DNA of 14,657 nt, taken from assembly GCA_030024065.1 (NCBI GenBank), contig JASEIE010000051.1, positions 1 through 14,657 of the forward strand. The letters are read 5' to 3'. The stretch is from Thermodesulfobacteriota bacterium (lineage in GTDB: Bacteria > Desulfobacterota > BSN033 > UBA1163). The notes under the pieces are model-generated. The model was not told where the DNA came from, searched no databases, and worked only from the letters and a program-made list of their open reading frames with translations. Each line of letters starts with the position of its first letter. Positions within the stretch are counted from its first letter, which is position 1. Shown piece after piece: positions 1 to 7,515 of this stretch. The position numbers were made by a program, and so were the translations under genes.

Positions 1-239
1 AAAGCGTGTTGCCGCACCTCCGGATCCAGTATCTTTTCTTTGATCTCTCTCAATTGATTTCGGGATTCGTCAAGGGCGCGATGGAACCGCTCCACTTCCT
101 CATCCACATGCATCGGGTCTATCCGTTTCTGTGGAAGACGGACTTTAAACCGTTCAACCAGAAAGGCCTTTCCGATGACGATCCCAGAGGAGGCCCCGAT
201 GCCATGGATGAACTTGTTGATCTGCTGCTCAACGGCCAT
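1..239 (-). CDS. ptsI: PTS enzyme I (PEP-protein phosphotransferase), N-terminal part, cut by window edge
   Basis: Enzyme I takes phosphate from phosphoenolpyruvate and passes it to His15 of HPr, starting the PTS phosphorelay in the cytoplasm. Only the first 79 codons are present. The translation opens MAVEQQINKFIHGIGASSG and continues IVIGKAFLVERF, the glycine/serine-rich beginning of EI, followed by an acidic helical stretch (VDEEVERFHRALDES) like the start of the HPr-binding domain. The catalytic histidine lies beyond the edge. The ATG at 239 is 2 bp past the HPr stop (242-244) with a purine-rich GGAGAGG upstream, so the two genes are probably cotranscribed and translationally coupled. Identity is firm from the N-terminus plus the HPr neighbour; which EI subtype it is cannot be judged from this fragment. 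Confidence 0.93.
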   Translation of the reverse strand, partial: MAVEQQINKFIHGIGASSGIVIGKAFLVERFKVRLPQKRIDPMHVDEEVERFHRALDESRNQLREIKEKILDPEVRQHA

Positions 240-241
240 CC

Positions 242-508
242 TCAATCCTCTCCAAATTTATTCTCAATCAATTTGCCCAAAATTTGAATCGCCTGGGTGG
301 CATCCTTCCCGTCCACTTTCAGCGTGATCTTTGAACCCTTTGCCGCGGCCAGCATCAGGATGCCCATGATCGATTTCCCATTGACCTCCAGGCTGTCCTT
401 CTCGATCATCACATCCGAAACAAATCGATTCGCTGTCTTGACCAGAAGAGCCGCAGCCCGTGCGTGAAGTCCCAGCCGGTTTCGTATCGTAAAGGTTTGG
501 ATCTCCAT
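242..508 (-). CDS. ptsH: HPr phosphocarrier protein
   Basis: HPr relays phosphate from EI to EIIA proteins. The 88-residue length is normal for the family. The active-site motif NRLGLHARAA places the phosphorylatable histidine at residue 15. The regulatory motif VNGKSIMGILMLAA places serine at residue 46, the site used by HPr kinase/phosphorylase, and an hprK gene lies four genes upstream in the same run. The protein therefore keeps both the His (EI) and the Ser (HprK) phosphorylation sites. The ATG at 508 follows AAGGAAGGAG, a good ribosome binding site. The 45-bp gap to the preceding EIIA gene is largely a heptamer repeat array. The gene ends 2 bp before ptsI. Confidence 0.97.
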   Translation of the reverse strand: MEIQTFTIRNRLGLHARAAALLVKTANRFVSDVMIEKDSLEVNGKSIMGILMLAAAKGSKITLKVDGKDATQAIQILGKLIENKFGED

Positions 509-524
509 CTCCTTCCTTTGCCAT

Positions 525-559
525 CTGACTCCTGACTTCTGAATTCTGACTTCTCAACT
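525..559. repeat. Heptamer tandem array, EIIA-HPr spacer
   Basis: Five 7-bp units in strict register on the + strand: CTGACTC, CTGACTT, CTGAATT, CTGACTT, CTCAACT. The array runs through the EIIA stop codon (554-556) and fills most of the spacer before HPr. On the transcribed strand the units read like AAGTCAG. It is one of five such arrays in this window, each with a different consensus. Confidence 0.85.
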
Positions 560-976
560 CTTCTTTTTCTCCACCCGTTTTTTGAGCACCTCGCTGGCCA
601 AATTGATATTCCTCTGACCGTAATCGGTGATGTAGGCGGCCAGCGCTTCGAGATCCATGTCATTCTGATAGGTGGCCAATTTCAGCAACATGGGGAGATT
701 GACCCCGGTGATCACCTCGATCTTCTTATCCTCCAGAAAGGAGAGACTGATATTGGATGGGGTCCCTCCATACATATCCGTCAGGATCAATACCCCCTGT
801 CCTCCGTCTACCTTTCGGATGGCGGTGATGATCTTCTCCCGTATTTCGTCCGATCCCTCCCTGGGATCGATCGAGACAGGATGAAACTGCTTTAATTCCT
901 CTCCCACCACCAGTTCTGCGGCAGCGATCAATTCCTCTCCCAAACGGCAATGTGTAACCACAATCACTCCCACCAT
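554..976 (-). CDS. PTS EIIA component, mannose/fructose (EIIA-Man) family
   Basis: This is a cytoplasmic EIIA-Man fold protein (140 aa) that would accept phosphate from HPr. The N-terminus MVGVIVVTHCRLGEELIAAA carries the family's phosphorylatable histidine in the VTH motif (His9). The segment GVLILTDMYGGTPSNISLSF is the conserved DMxGGTPxN loop of EIIA-Man. No EIIB, EIIC or EIID gene is in the window, so a regulatory rather than transport role is likely. I chose the ATG at 976 because GAGAGG lies about 9 nt upstream and the family starts here; a GTG at 985 overlapping the rapZ stop is the alternative. The C-terminus is lysine-rich (VLKKRVEKKKS) and its stop codon is inside a heptamer repeat array. 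Confidence 0.93.
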   Translation of the reverse strand: MVGVIVVTHCRLGEELIAAAELVVGEELKQFHPVSIDPREGSDEIREKIITAIRKVDGGQGVLILTDMYGGTPSNISLSFLEDKKIEVITGVNLPMLLKLATYQNDMDLEALAAYITDYGQRNINLASEVLKKRVEKKKS

Positions 977-981
977 CTCTC

Positions 982-1914
982 TCACCCTCTCTCTGCATCG
1001 CGGTGTCGCACAGCGAGAAACACGCCCTTTTTCGCCAAATCATCCTGTAATATCTCCGCTAACCGGTTGACGACGACAATGGATCGATGCCTTCCGCCTG
1101 TGCATCCCACGGCAATGGTTAAATGCGTTCTCCTCTCCCGGAGATAGAAAGGGAGGAGAAACCGTATGAATTCCTGAGCCCGCTCAAGAAATTCCTTCGT
1201 CTCCTCCCATTGCAATATATATTCCGCCACTCTGGGATCACTTCCGCTCAATCGTTTCAGCTCCTCCACGAAATAAGGGTTGGGTAAAAAACGGACATCC
1301 AACAGGAGATCGGCTTCGTAGGGAAGCCCAAAGCTGTATCCGAAGGAGAGGAAGGTCATTGTCATCTGCCCTCCATCCAACCCCTCCTGGGCAACCTCTT
1401 GGATCTTCTCTTTCAGTTGATGGACATTGAACCAGGAGGTATCGATCACCTGATTGGCCATATCCCGGATCCCGTGAAGCCGTTCTCTCTCCAGTCGAAT
1501 CCCTTCCAGGACAGAGCCTCCGAATGCCAGGGGATGCTGACGACGCGTTTCGCTAAAACGCCTCATCAGAATGGGATCGGAGGAATCTAAAAAGAGAATG
1601 GTAATGGGGTAACCCTCCCTTTGAAGAGCTTGAATGATCCTCCTCGAATCATCAAAATACTCTTCTCCCTCCTGTTGCCTGCCTGCCGGGTAGACAGGGG
1701 GGGCAGGATAAGAGATTGCTCCACGGATATCCTGAACGATCGCTACCCTGGGGATCTTGCCTCCCGATTGTTCGCAGAGTTCGAGGAATTTTGGAAGAAG
1801 AAGGATGGGAAGGTTGTCCACGCAAAAGAAACCAATATCCTCCAAAGCTTTAATAGCCGTTGTTTTCCCTGACCCGGAAAGACCGCTGATGAGAATGACC
1901 CGGAGATTCTTCAC
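982..1914 (-). CDS. rapZ: RapZ/YvcJ-family nucleotide-binding protein (RNase adapter), with in-frame repeat insert
   Basis: RapZ family proteins bind nucleotides. In E. coli the protein guides RNase E to a small RNA controlling glucosamine-6-phosphate synthase; in other bacteria the target is less clear. Seen here: Walker A GLSGSGKTT (residues 11-19), the family motifs LFLDSSDPILMRRFSETRR, LSFGYSFGLPYEADLLLDV and RFLPNPYF, and the C-terminal AVGCTGGRHRS. The length of 310 residues exceeds the usual 280-290 or so. The extra residues fall around 67-84 (SYPAPPVYPAGRQQEGEE), where the DNA carries an imperfect 21-bp palindrome (1678-1698). The start is GTG at 1914, overlapping the hprK stop by 4 bp (GTGA). 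The stop overlaps a possible GTG start of the EIIA gene in the same way. Confidence 0.96.
   Translation of the reverse strand: MKNLRVILISGLSGSGKTTAIKALEDIGFFCVDNLPILLLPKFLELCEQSGGKIPRVAIVQDIRGAISYPAPPVYPAGRQQEGEEYFDDSRRIIQALQREGYPITILFLDSSDPILMRRFSETRRQHPLAFGGSVLEGIRLERERLHGIRDMANQVIDTSWFNVHQLKEKIQEVAQEGLDGGQMTMTFLSFGYSFGLPYEADLLLDVRFLPNPYFVEELKRLSGSDPRVAEYILQWEETKEFLERAQEFIRFLLPFYLRERRTHLTIAVGCTGGRHRSIVVVNRLAEILQDDLAKKGVFLAVRHRDAERG
1678..1698. repeat. Imperfect palindromic element inserted in frame in rapZ
   Basis: On the + strand, arms CCTGCCTGCC and GGTAGACAGG flank a single G. The arms pair at 8 of 10 positions, with one further possible G-T wobble. The element lies inside the stretch that makes RapZ longer than usual and encodes VYPAGRQ. 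It is flanked by a run of seven G (1697-1703). A related half-copy (CCTGCCTACCG) is at 12568-12578. Confidence 0.7.
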
Positions 1915-2879
1915 TCCACCTCGCCCTCGACTTCAAGTTTACTTTCCCCCCTCTCTTCCATCTTTCGAAGCAGGTTCTTCTCAAACTCGAGGGCCGAATC
2001 GTACCCCATCACCTTTAAAAGGTGATTCCGGGCAGCCACTTCGATAATGGTTGTCAAATTCCGGGCGGGCGTAACAGGGATCCTCAACATCGGAAGTTCC
2101 ACACCCAGGACCGTGTATTTCTTCTCCTCAAATCCCAGGCGATCATACTCCTGCTGGGTATCCCATTCCACCAGTTCCATGACCAGCTCGATCTTTTTTC
2201 GTTCTCGAATCGCCTCGACGCCGAAAAGGCTCCGGATATTGATGATTCCAAGCCCCCGGATCTCCATATGATGCTGGATGACCTCAAAACCGCTGCCGAT
2301 TAAGACGGAGGGGATATGTTTCTGAATATAGACCATATCATCCGCCACCAGCCGATGTCCCCTGAGAATGAGATCCAGGGCGCATTCACTCTTTCCGATC
2401 CCGCTCTTTCCCAGAATGAGCACCCCGACTCCAAAAACATCCATGAGCACACCATGGAGGCTGTGCGTGGCAGCTAACCTTTCCTCCAGGAATTTATTGA
2501 TCTGATCGATGAATTCAGTGGAGCTGAGGCTGGTTCGAAAGAGCGGGATCCCCTTCTCATCAGCTTCCCGAATGAAAAGTTCGGGAATTTCCAGATTGCG
2601 GGTGACAACCATACAGGACAAATCCAGTTTGCAAACCTGATGAACCACCTTTTCCTGGTGTTCGGGATCAAGGGTTTTGAAGTATGCTGCTTCGGTATTT
2701 CCCAGGACCTGAATCCGTTCGGGATTAGTGAATCGAGTGAAACCCGTCAAAGCCAGTCCCATTTTTTGAACCTGAGGGTGGGTGATCCTCTTCTTCAACC
2801 CCTTCCGTCCGGCTACCAGGGTCAGGCCAAGATGGTGCTTTCTGTCCTGTTCCAACTCCTGAACCAAAAAGCTGCTCAT
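1911..2879 (-). CDS. hprK: HPr kinase/phosphorylase
   Basis: This enzyme phosphorylates Ser46 of HPr with ATP or PPi and also removes that phosphate. The product is 322 aa from ATG 2879, a normal length. The N-terminal half (about 1-130) is the regulatory domain. The kinase domain has the P-loop LILGKSGIGKSECALDL, the HprK signature MEIRGLGIINIRSLFG and the C-terminal segment IPVTPARNLTTIIEVAA. In many family members the last motif reads PGRN; here the glycine is alanine, a small change near a functionally important loop. A TTG at 2882 would add one residue, but ATG is preferred. The gene begins 3 bp after the ptsN stop and ends in a 4-bp overlap with rapZ. The target serine is present in the HPr encoded in the same run. 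Confidence 0.97.
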   Translation of the reverse strand: MSSFLVQELEQDRKHHLGLTLVAGRKGLKKRITHPQVQKMGLALTGFTRFTNPERIQVLGNTEAAYFKTLDPEHQEKVVHQVCKLDLSCMVVTRNLEIPELFIREADEKGIPLFRTSLSSTEFIDQINKFLEERLAATHSLHGVLMDVFGVGVLILGKSGIGKSECALDLILRGHRLVADDMVYIQKHIPSVLIGSGFEVIQHHMEIRGLGIINIRSLFGVEAIRERKKIELVMELVEWDTQQEYDRLGFEEKKYTVLGVELPMLRIPVTPARNLTTIIEVAARNHLLKVMGYDSALEFEKNLLRKMEERGESKLEVEGEVE

Positions 2880-2882
2880 CAA

Positions 2883-3344
2883 TTAATATCTCTCGTCCTC
2901 ATCAGAGATGACATGAAAAAGTTCTCTCTGGGTCTTGGCCTCCATCAACCTTTTCTTGAAGGAGGGATCTTTCATCAGTCTGGCAATACGACCCAGGAGG
3001 TTGAGATTCTCCACCGCCGAATTCTCGGGAGCCATCACCAAAAAGAAGAGCTGGCAAGGTTTATGGTCAACGGAATCAAAATCCATACCTTTGAGTGAAC
3101 GGCCAAAGGAGATGAAGAATTGTTTCAACCTCTTTAAACGACCGTGTGGAATCCCGATTCCCTCCCCGATTCCTGTGGATCCCAATTTCTCCCTCCCGAG
3201 AAGAATCTGAACTAACTCTTCGGAGGATGCCGCCCCGCAAGGTTTCACCAGAACTTCGCACAACTCCTTTAGAATGGATTCTTTATCTGTTCCCTTGAGA
3301 TCGAGGTTTATCCACTCCTCTTTCAGGTTGTCTAAAATCTTCAT
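2883..3344 (-). CDS. ptsN: PTS EIIA-Ntr family regulatory protein
   Basis: This is a fructose/nitrogen-type EIIA domain (153 aa), the output protein of PTS-Ntr systems, which typically modulates ion transport and sigma-54-linked functions by protein contact. The phosphorylation motif EGIGIPHGR places the active histidine at residue 67. The following segment FFLVMAPENSAVENLNLLGR is the conserved EIIA-Ntr core. I chose the ATG at 3344 because it has GAGGAAGG just upstream and gives the usual family length. A longer frame back to 3422 would overlap hpf by 56 bp and add 26 unconserved residues. The location directly after rpoN and hpf is the classic ptsN context. Confidence 0.95.
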   Translation of the reverse strand: MKILDNLKEEWINLDLKGTDKESILKELCEVLVKPCGAASSEELVQILLGREKLGSTGIGEGIGIPHGRLKRLKQFFISFGRSLKGMDFDSVDHKPCQLFFLVMAPENSAVENLNLLGRIARLMKDPSFKKRLMEAKTQRELFHVISDEDERY

Positions 3345-3366
3345 GCCTTCCTCTTGGCCCCTTTCC

Positions 3367-3909
3367 CTATTCGTAAGAAGGCTCCATCCATTCATAACCC
3401 CTATCTCTTCGACGGAGGACATTCATCTGACCCGAATCGGAATGGATAAAGAAAAGAAAGTCCTCTTTCGAGAGTTGTAACTGGGCAATGGCCTCCTCGA
3501 GAGACATCGGTTTGGCAGGGACACGTCTTCTCTCGATGGGAGAAGAAATCTCTGCCTCCCCATCCTCCTGGATGGATATTCCTTCCTGAGGAGAGGAGAT
3601 CTGCAAAGGAGTGGGATTTACCCTTTTCCGCTCCCCCTTCCCCTTTCGCGCCCGGATCTGACGGTCCATTTTCTCCACCATCTGATCGATGGCCGTATAG
3701 AGGTCCCTGTTTCTTCCCTCGCTATTGAGGGGAACGCCATCTCCGGTGATGGTAAGTTCTGCAGAATGGCGAAATTTTTCCACCGAGAGAACGACATGAA
3801 CCTCCCTTGGATTCTCTATGTATTTCTGTAGCCTCTCCACTTTTTCTTTCACATAATCCTTTACTCCCTCTTCGGTTTCCATATGCCGGAATGTCACGGA
3901 CACTTGCAT
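3367..3909 (-). CDS. hpf: Ribosome hibernation promoting factor, long form
   Basis: Long HPF binds the 30S decoding region and dimerises ribosomes into inactive 100S particles in starved cells. The 180 residues split into an N-terminal S30AE domain (1-100; MQVSVTFRHMETEEGVKDYV, then a helix ending KMDRQIRARKGKGERKR), a charged linker, and a C-terminal dimerisation domain (about 125-180) with PMSLEEAIAQLQLSKEDFLF and FIHSDSGQMNVLRRRD. The C-terminal domain marks it as the long form rather than the short HPF/YfiA form. The ATG at 3909 has a strong Shine-Dalgarno, AAGGAGAG, five bases upstream. Its position between rpoN and ptsN is widely conserved. The rpoN-hpf spacer holds a heptamer array. 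Confidence 0.96.
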   Translation of the reverse strand: MQVSVTFRHMETEEGVKDYVKEKVERLQKYIENPREVHVVLSVEKFRHSAELTITGDGVPLNSEGRNRDLYTAIDQMVEKMDRQIRARKGKGERKRVNPTPLQISSPQEGISIQEDGEAEISSPIERRRVPAKPMSLEEAIAQLQLSKEDFLFFIHSDSGQMNVLRRRDRGYEWMEPSYE

Positions 3910-3931
3910 CGGCTCTCTCCTTAAAATGGTA

Positions 3932-3966
3932 ATTGTCTATTGATCATTGACCATTGATCATTGTAA
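3932..3966. repeat. Heptamer tandem array, rpoN-hpf spacer
   Basis: Five 7-bp units in register on the + strand: ATTGTCT, ATTGATC, ATTGACC, ATTGATC, ATTGTAA. The array ends 4 bp short of the rpoN stop codon (3971-3973) and lies upstream of the hpf Shine-Dalgarno. TGATCA-type units are self-complementary, so local hairpins are possible. Confidence 0.85.
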
Positions 3967-3970
3967 AGTT

Positions 3971-5425
3971 TCAGACCACTTTCCTCCGCTCGCTGGAAGA
4001 AAGGATCTTCATCATCTCTCGATATTTTGAAATGGTTCTGCGGGCAATATTGACGTTCTTCTCCTTCAGAATCTGGACGAGTTTCTCGTCACTGTATGGC
4101 TTCCTCGGGTCTTCCTTGGCAATGATCTCCCGCAAAAGACTCTTGATGCTTTGAGAGGCTATATCCTCTCCCTGGATCGAGGAAATGCCCGCATTGAAGA
4201 AGAATTTTAATTCGTAAATCCCCTGAGGGGTATGTATATATTTATTATTGGTCACCCGGCTGATGGTGGACTCATGCATCTGAATATCCTCTGCCACATC
4301 CCGGAGGACGAGGGGCTTGAGGAAATGGATTCCCTGATCCAGAAAGCCTCTTTGAAATTTAACGATGCTCATCGCCACCTTGTAAATTGTTCTCTGGCGT
4401 TGATCAATGCTCCGGATCAACCAGAGGGCAGACCGCATTTTCTCCTGAATATATTTCCGGTCTTCCTGAAAAGCATGACGGCCTTCGGTGAGGATACGGC
4501 GGTAATAGGGATTGACCTTCAGTCTCGGGATCCCCTCATCATTGAGAGAGATGACATATTCCCCTTCGACCTTGTAGACGTAAACATCGGGAATGATCCC
4601 CTGGGTCACTTCCCCTCCATAGGCCCTGCCGGGCTTGGGCTCCAATCCTGAGATGATATGGGCCGCCCGATTCACCCTGTCGAGGGAGGTTCCCAAACGT
4701 CTGGCAATGGCGGGATAGTTTCGATTCTTCAACAGAGGGAGATGTTCCAGGATAATCTTTTCCGCAACGGGATCCGGGTTGGACATCTGTTCGAGCTGGA
4801 TGAGAAGGCATTCCTTCAAATCCCTTGCTGCCACCCCAACTGGATCGAACTGTTGTATCGCTCGAAGAACTCTCTCCACCACCTCCAGAGGAAGATTGAC
4901 TTCTGTACCGATCTCCTCCAGGGAGATCTTCAGATATCCATCCTCATCGAGATTTCCGATGATCCATGTTCCTACCTTCCTCTCTTCCTTTGTTAAATCG
5001 GAGAGATGAAGTTGCCCGTAGAGATGGTCGAATAGGGTTGTGCTTTTGGTTAGAAAATTTTCAAAGGAAGGCCTGTCCTCCCCGTCCTGATCCCTGGGCG
5101 TCGGGAGGGGGGTGAGGTTGTAATTATCGAGATAGTTTTCCCAATCAAATTCGTCCGATCCCTCACCCTCTCCTTTTACCTCGATCGTATGCTCCGTATT
5201 CAGAGCGGGTTTTTCTGCCGCCTCCTGGATTGCAGGTCCTTCACCATCGGAAGGCTCTTTCCCTTCTTCATCTTCTTCGATGAGTGGATTCTCTTTCATC
5301 TCCTCGCTGATCAGATCCACCAGCTCCAGCCGCGTCAACTGGAGAAGCCGGATCGCCTGCTGGAGCTGCGGGGTGATCACCAGCTGTTGAACAAGTTTGG
5401 GCGACTGCTTAAGCTCTAAAACCAT
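3971..5425 (-). CDS. rpoN: RNA polymerase sigma-54 factor
   Basis: Sigma-54 directs polymerase to -24/-12 promoters that need an AAA+ activator. The 484 residues have the expected order. The glutamine/leucine-rich activator-interacting region is at 1-50 (LVQQLVITPQLQQAIRLLQL). An acidic region II follows (about 50-110), then a core-binding region, an HTH with MHESTISRVTNNKYIHTPQG, and the RpoN box ARRTISKYRE at 461-470 that reads the -24 element. The ATG at 5425 is 1 bp beyond the lptB stop, so the two genes are probably coupled. A sigma-54-like promoter match lies far upstream before apgM, raising the chance that the run controls itself. No sigma-54 activator gene is in the window. Confidence 0.98.
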   Translation of the reverse strand: MVLELKQSPKLVQQLVITPQLQQAIRLLQLTRLELVDLISEEMKENPLIEEDEEGKEPSDGEGPAIQEAAEKPALNTEHTIEVKGEGEGSDEFDWENYLDNYNLTPLPTPRDQDGEDRPSFENFLTKSTTLFDHLYGQLHLSDLTKEERKVGTWIIGNLDEDGYLKISLEEIGTEVNLPLEVVERVLRAIQQFDPVGVAARDLKECLLIQLEQMSNPDPVAEKIILEHLPLLKNRNYPAIARRLGTSLDRVNRAAHIISGLEPKPGRAYGGEVTQGIIPDVYVYKVEGEYVISLNDEGIPRLKVNPYYRRILTEGRHAFQEDRKYIQEKMRSALWLIRSIDQRQRTIYKVAMSIVKFQRGFLDQGIHFLKPLVLRDVAEDIQMHESTISRVTNNKYIHTPQGIYELKFFFNAGISSIQGEDIASQSIKSLLREIIAKEDPRKPYSDEKLVQILKEKNVNIARRTISKYREMMKILSSSERRKVV

Positions 5426-5426
5426 C

Positions 5427-6212
5427 TTATTCCAAAGAATCCCTTCTGCTGATTTCTTGTTCTCCGGCCTTCTTGTCCCCGTGTTTCCTGTCTAACTTGA
5501 ATCCATCTCCCAGGTAAATCTTTCTCGCTTTGTGGCTCAGGGCAATCTCTTCCGGAGTTCCCGATTCTAAAATGTGCCCCTCGTTCAGAATATAGCCCCG
5601 ATCGCATACTCCCAATGTTTCCTGAACGTTATGATCCGTAATTATAATTCCAATGCCCTTCGATTTCAATTGACGGACGATGCTCTGAATATCTAATACA
5701 GCAATGGGATCAATCCCTGCAAAGGGTTCATCGAGAAGGATGAAAGAGGGGGATAAAACCATGGCCCGTGTAATTTCCACCCTCCTGCGCTCCCCACCGG
5801 AAAGACTGTAGGCCTTCTGCTTCCGAAGTGAAGAGAGAGCCAGCTCATTCAAAAGTTCTTCCAGCCTGTTCTTTTTCTCCTCTCTGGACAGGGGCAACGT
5901 CTCCAGGATCGCCATCAGGTTCTCTTCCACAGTCAATTTTCTGAAGACCGATGGCTCCTGAGGAAGATAACTTATTCCCTTTCTCGCCCGTAAATACGTG
6001 GGAAGGAAAGTGATCTCCTCCCCGTTGAGAGTGATATGGCCTCCGTTGGGCTGGAGCAGTCCAACGATCATATAGAAGATGGTGGTCTTTCCTGCACCAT
6101 TGGGCCCCAGCAATCCCACCACATCGCCTCCATCAATCTCAATGCTGACGTGGTCCACGACCTTCCGGCGATGAAACGATTTTGTTAATTTCTCACATAT
6201 AAGATGGGACAT
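5427..6212 (-). CDS. lptB: LPS export ABC transporter ATP-binding protein
   Basis: LptB is the cytoplasmic ATPase that, with LptFG and LptC, extracts lipopolysaccharide from the inner membrane. The 261 residues show Walker A GPNGAGKT (36-43), a Q-loop region (SYLPQEPSVF), the ABC signature LSGGE (137-141), Walker B FILLDEP (157-163) and an H-loop histidine near 194 (ITDHNV). The family-typical MSHLICEKLTKSFHRRKVV start supports the ATG at 6212, preceded by GGAAGAG. The C-terminal tail after about residue 235 is charged and longer than the E. coli protein. lptFG are not in the window. The spacer to lptA carries a heptamer array. Confidence 0.97.
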   Translation of the reverse strand: MSHLICEKLTKSFHRRKVVDHVSIEIDGGDVVGLLGPNGAGKTTIFYMIVGLLQPNGGHITLNGEEITFLPTYLRARKGISYLPQEPSVFRKLTVEENLMAILETLPLSREEKKNRLEELLNELALSSLRKQKAYSLSGGERRRVEITRAMVLSPSFILLDEPFAGIDPIAVLDIQSIVRQLKSKGIGIIITDHNVQETLGVCDRGYILNEGHILESGTPEEIALSHKARKIYLGDGFKLDRKHGDKKAGEQEISRRDSLE

Positions 6213-6226
6213 CGCTCTTCCAATTT

Positions 6227-6301
6227 GGCTTATAGCCTATAGCAGATGGCTTATAGTTAAAGTATTAGCTATTCGCTATAAGCTATCAGCCATTTGCTAT
6301 T
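6227..6301. repeat. Heptamer tandem array, lptA-lptB spacer
   Basis: Two runs of five 7-bp units on the + strand. The first is GGCTTAT, AGCCTAT, AGCAGAT, GGCTTAT, AGTTAAA (6227-6261). After a 5-bp break the second is AGCTATT, CGCTATA, AGCTATC, AGCCATT, TGCTATT (6267-6301). It runs through the lptA stop codon (6297-6299). Units such as GGCTTATAGCC are self-complementary, so the transcript could fold. Confidence 0.85.
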
Positions 6302-6857
6302 TCTTCCTCTCTTCTTTCGAGGATGGGACGATGGTGGTGGTGACCCGACTTCCTTTTCCCCCTTCCACAAAGCTCCTCTCTTCATCGACATAGAAAGTCA
6401 CTCGTTCTCCCCTGATCACATTATCCGCTTCACGAACCACGGCATCTCCTTCTAAGACCACTTTATTCTCATCCTGATAAAAGGTGGCCTTTTGCCCTGT
6501 TGCCCTTCGTTCCAACTGTACGACCTTCACATTTCCGATCGCCATGATCTCTTTTAACTTCTTCGTATTCGGGTCGTAATAGATGATCATGGTGTTGGTA
6601 TAGAGCGTGGTATCCTCCTGTTTGGCCACCACATTCCCTTTGAACGTGATGGTGTTCTGTTTCTGGTTTCCCTCGACGGTGTCGGAGAGGATATCAATGG
6701 GTGCATGGCTGGCGGCAAACCCAAATCCTTTGTCTGTCTTGAGCCCTTTCCCCTCGCCTTTTTCGGCCCCTTTCTTTACCTGGGCCTCTCCGGATATCTG
6801 AAAGAGGATGAAAAAGAAAAAAACAAGAAGAAAGCCAATTCCTTTGCCCTGTGTCAT
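6297..6857 (-). CDS. lptA: LPS transport periplasmic protein LptA
   Basis: LptA forms the periplasmic bridge carrying LPS from LptC to LptD. From ATG 6857 the protein is 186 aa with a signal peptide: a short basic start, then the hydrophobic GIGFLLVFFFFILFQISGEA. The OstA/LptA domain follows, with HAPIDILSDTVEGNQKQN, NTITFKGNVVAKQEDTTLYT and later beta-strand repeats (VVLEGDAVVREADNVIRGER). I prefer 6857 over the ATG at 6878 because it makes an ATGA overlap with the lptC stop, has GGAAGGAAGG just upstream, and puts the signal peptide at the proper distance. The tail is lysine/glutamate-rich, and the stop lies in a heptamer array. Confidence 0.92.
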   Translation of the reverse strand: MTQGKGIGFLLVFFFFILFQISGEAQVKKGAEKGEGKGLKTDKGFGFAASHAPIDILSDTVEGNQKQNTITFKGNVVAKQEDTTLYTNTMIIYYDPNTKKLKEIMAIGNVKVVQLERRATGQKATFYQDENKVVLEGDAVVREADNVIRGERVTFYVDEERSFVEGGKGSRVTTTIVPSSKEERKK

Positions 6858-7429
6858 CCCTTCCTTCCCCCTTTCCATTGGGTCTTCACTTCACTAAGGA
6901 CTTTAAAGGTCTTCGATTCCATATCCACTAACATCCCTTTGCCGATCAGACGGAGTTGTTCTCCTTCGAGTTCAACCTTATCGGAGCTGGTCACCTTCTT
7001 GCTGGAATGCTGATAGGATATGGAATGCGTTTTAAACCGGTACCCATCGCTGGAGGTGCAGAGGACATTGCCGATTAGCTCCATATCTTTCGAATCCTGA
7101 TAGACCTTTCCCTGATTTCCGGTGATAATGAAGGAGCGCCCGTCCTTTGAATAATAAGTGACCTTCACATCTTCTAACATCATGATATTCTGATCCTGAT
7201 ACCGGGAGATGGCTTTCGCCTCCAGCTCCCACGTCTTTTTGCCGTGTTTCTCCTCTACCAGACGAATCCTCTCCAGGCGTTGATCCGAACCTTCTGTTAA
7301 AATCTTGGGGACATTTTCTTCCTTCTCCAGAGCCTTCTTTCTCTCCTGAAGGTTTACCCAGAGACTGACCAGGATGATTCCCCCGATCAGCACGATCGAA
7401 AACAATATGGCGATCTTCGCTTTTTTCAT
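6854..7429 (-). CDS. lptC: LPS export system protein LptC
   Basis: LptC is a single-pass inner-membrane protein that receives LPS from LptB2FG and hands it to LptA. The 191 residues begin MKKAKIAILFSIVLIGGIIL, an N-terminal transmembrane anchor ending near residue 26. A periplasmic domain of beta-strand repeats follows (KTWELEAKAISRYQDQNIMM, VKVTYYSKDGRSFIITGNQG) as in the LptC/OstA-like fold. Sequence is poorly conserved in this family, so the call rests on architecture plus position directly before lptA and lptB. The gene overlaps lptA by 4 bp. Upstream, the kdsD-lptC spacer has paired octamer arrays; a kdsC phosphatase gene, often found here, is absent. Confidence 0.92.
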   Translation of the reverse strand: MKKAKIAILFSIVLIGGIILVSLWVNLQERKKALEKEENVPKILTEGSDQRLERIRLVEEKHGKKTWELEAKAISRYQDQNIMMLEDVKVTYYSKDGRSFIITGNQGKVYQDSKDMELIGNVLCTSSDGYRFKTHSISYQHSSKKVTSSDKVELEGEQLRLIGKGMLVDMESKTFKVLSEVKTQWKGGRKG

Positions 7430-7440
7430 AACGAAACTGG

Positions 7441-7472
7441 AATATTGGAATAATGGAATATTGGAATATTGG
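7441..7472. repeat. Octamer tandem array (left arm), lptC-kdsD spacer
   Basis: Four 8-bp units in perfect register on the + strand: AATATTGG, AATAATGG, AATATTGG, AATATTGG. The TGGAAT cores are complementary to the ATTCCA cores of a second octamer array at 7516-7547, separated by 43 bp. Confidence 0.88.
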
Positions 7473-7515
7473 GTTTATGTTTAGGCCGTTTTACAGAAGT
7501 TATATTTTGATCATC

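Noticed and set aside
2640..3098. 152-codon + strand frame spanning hprK/ptsN
   Set aside because: Antisense to two well-conserved genes, with no family similarity.
3345..3422. Longer ptsN start giving 179 residues
   Set aside because: It overlaps hpf by 56 bp and adds residues not typical of the family; ATG 3344 has a good ribosome binding site.
4232..4651. 139-codon + strand frame inside rpoN
   Set aside because: Antisense shadow of the sigma-54 gene.
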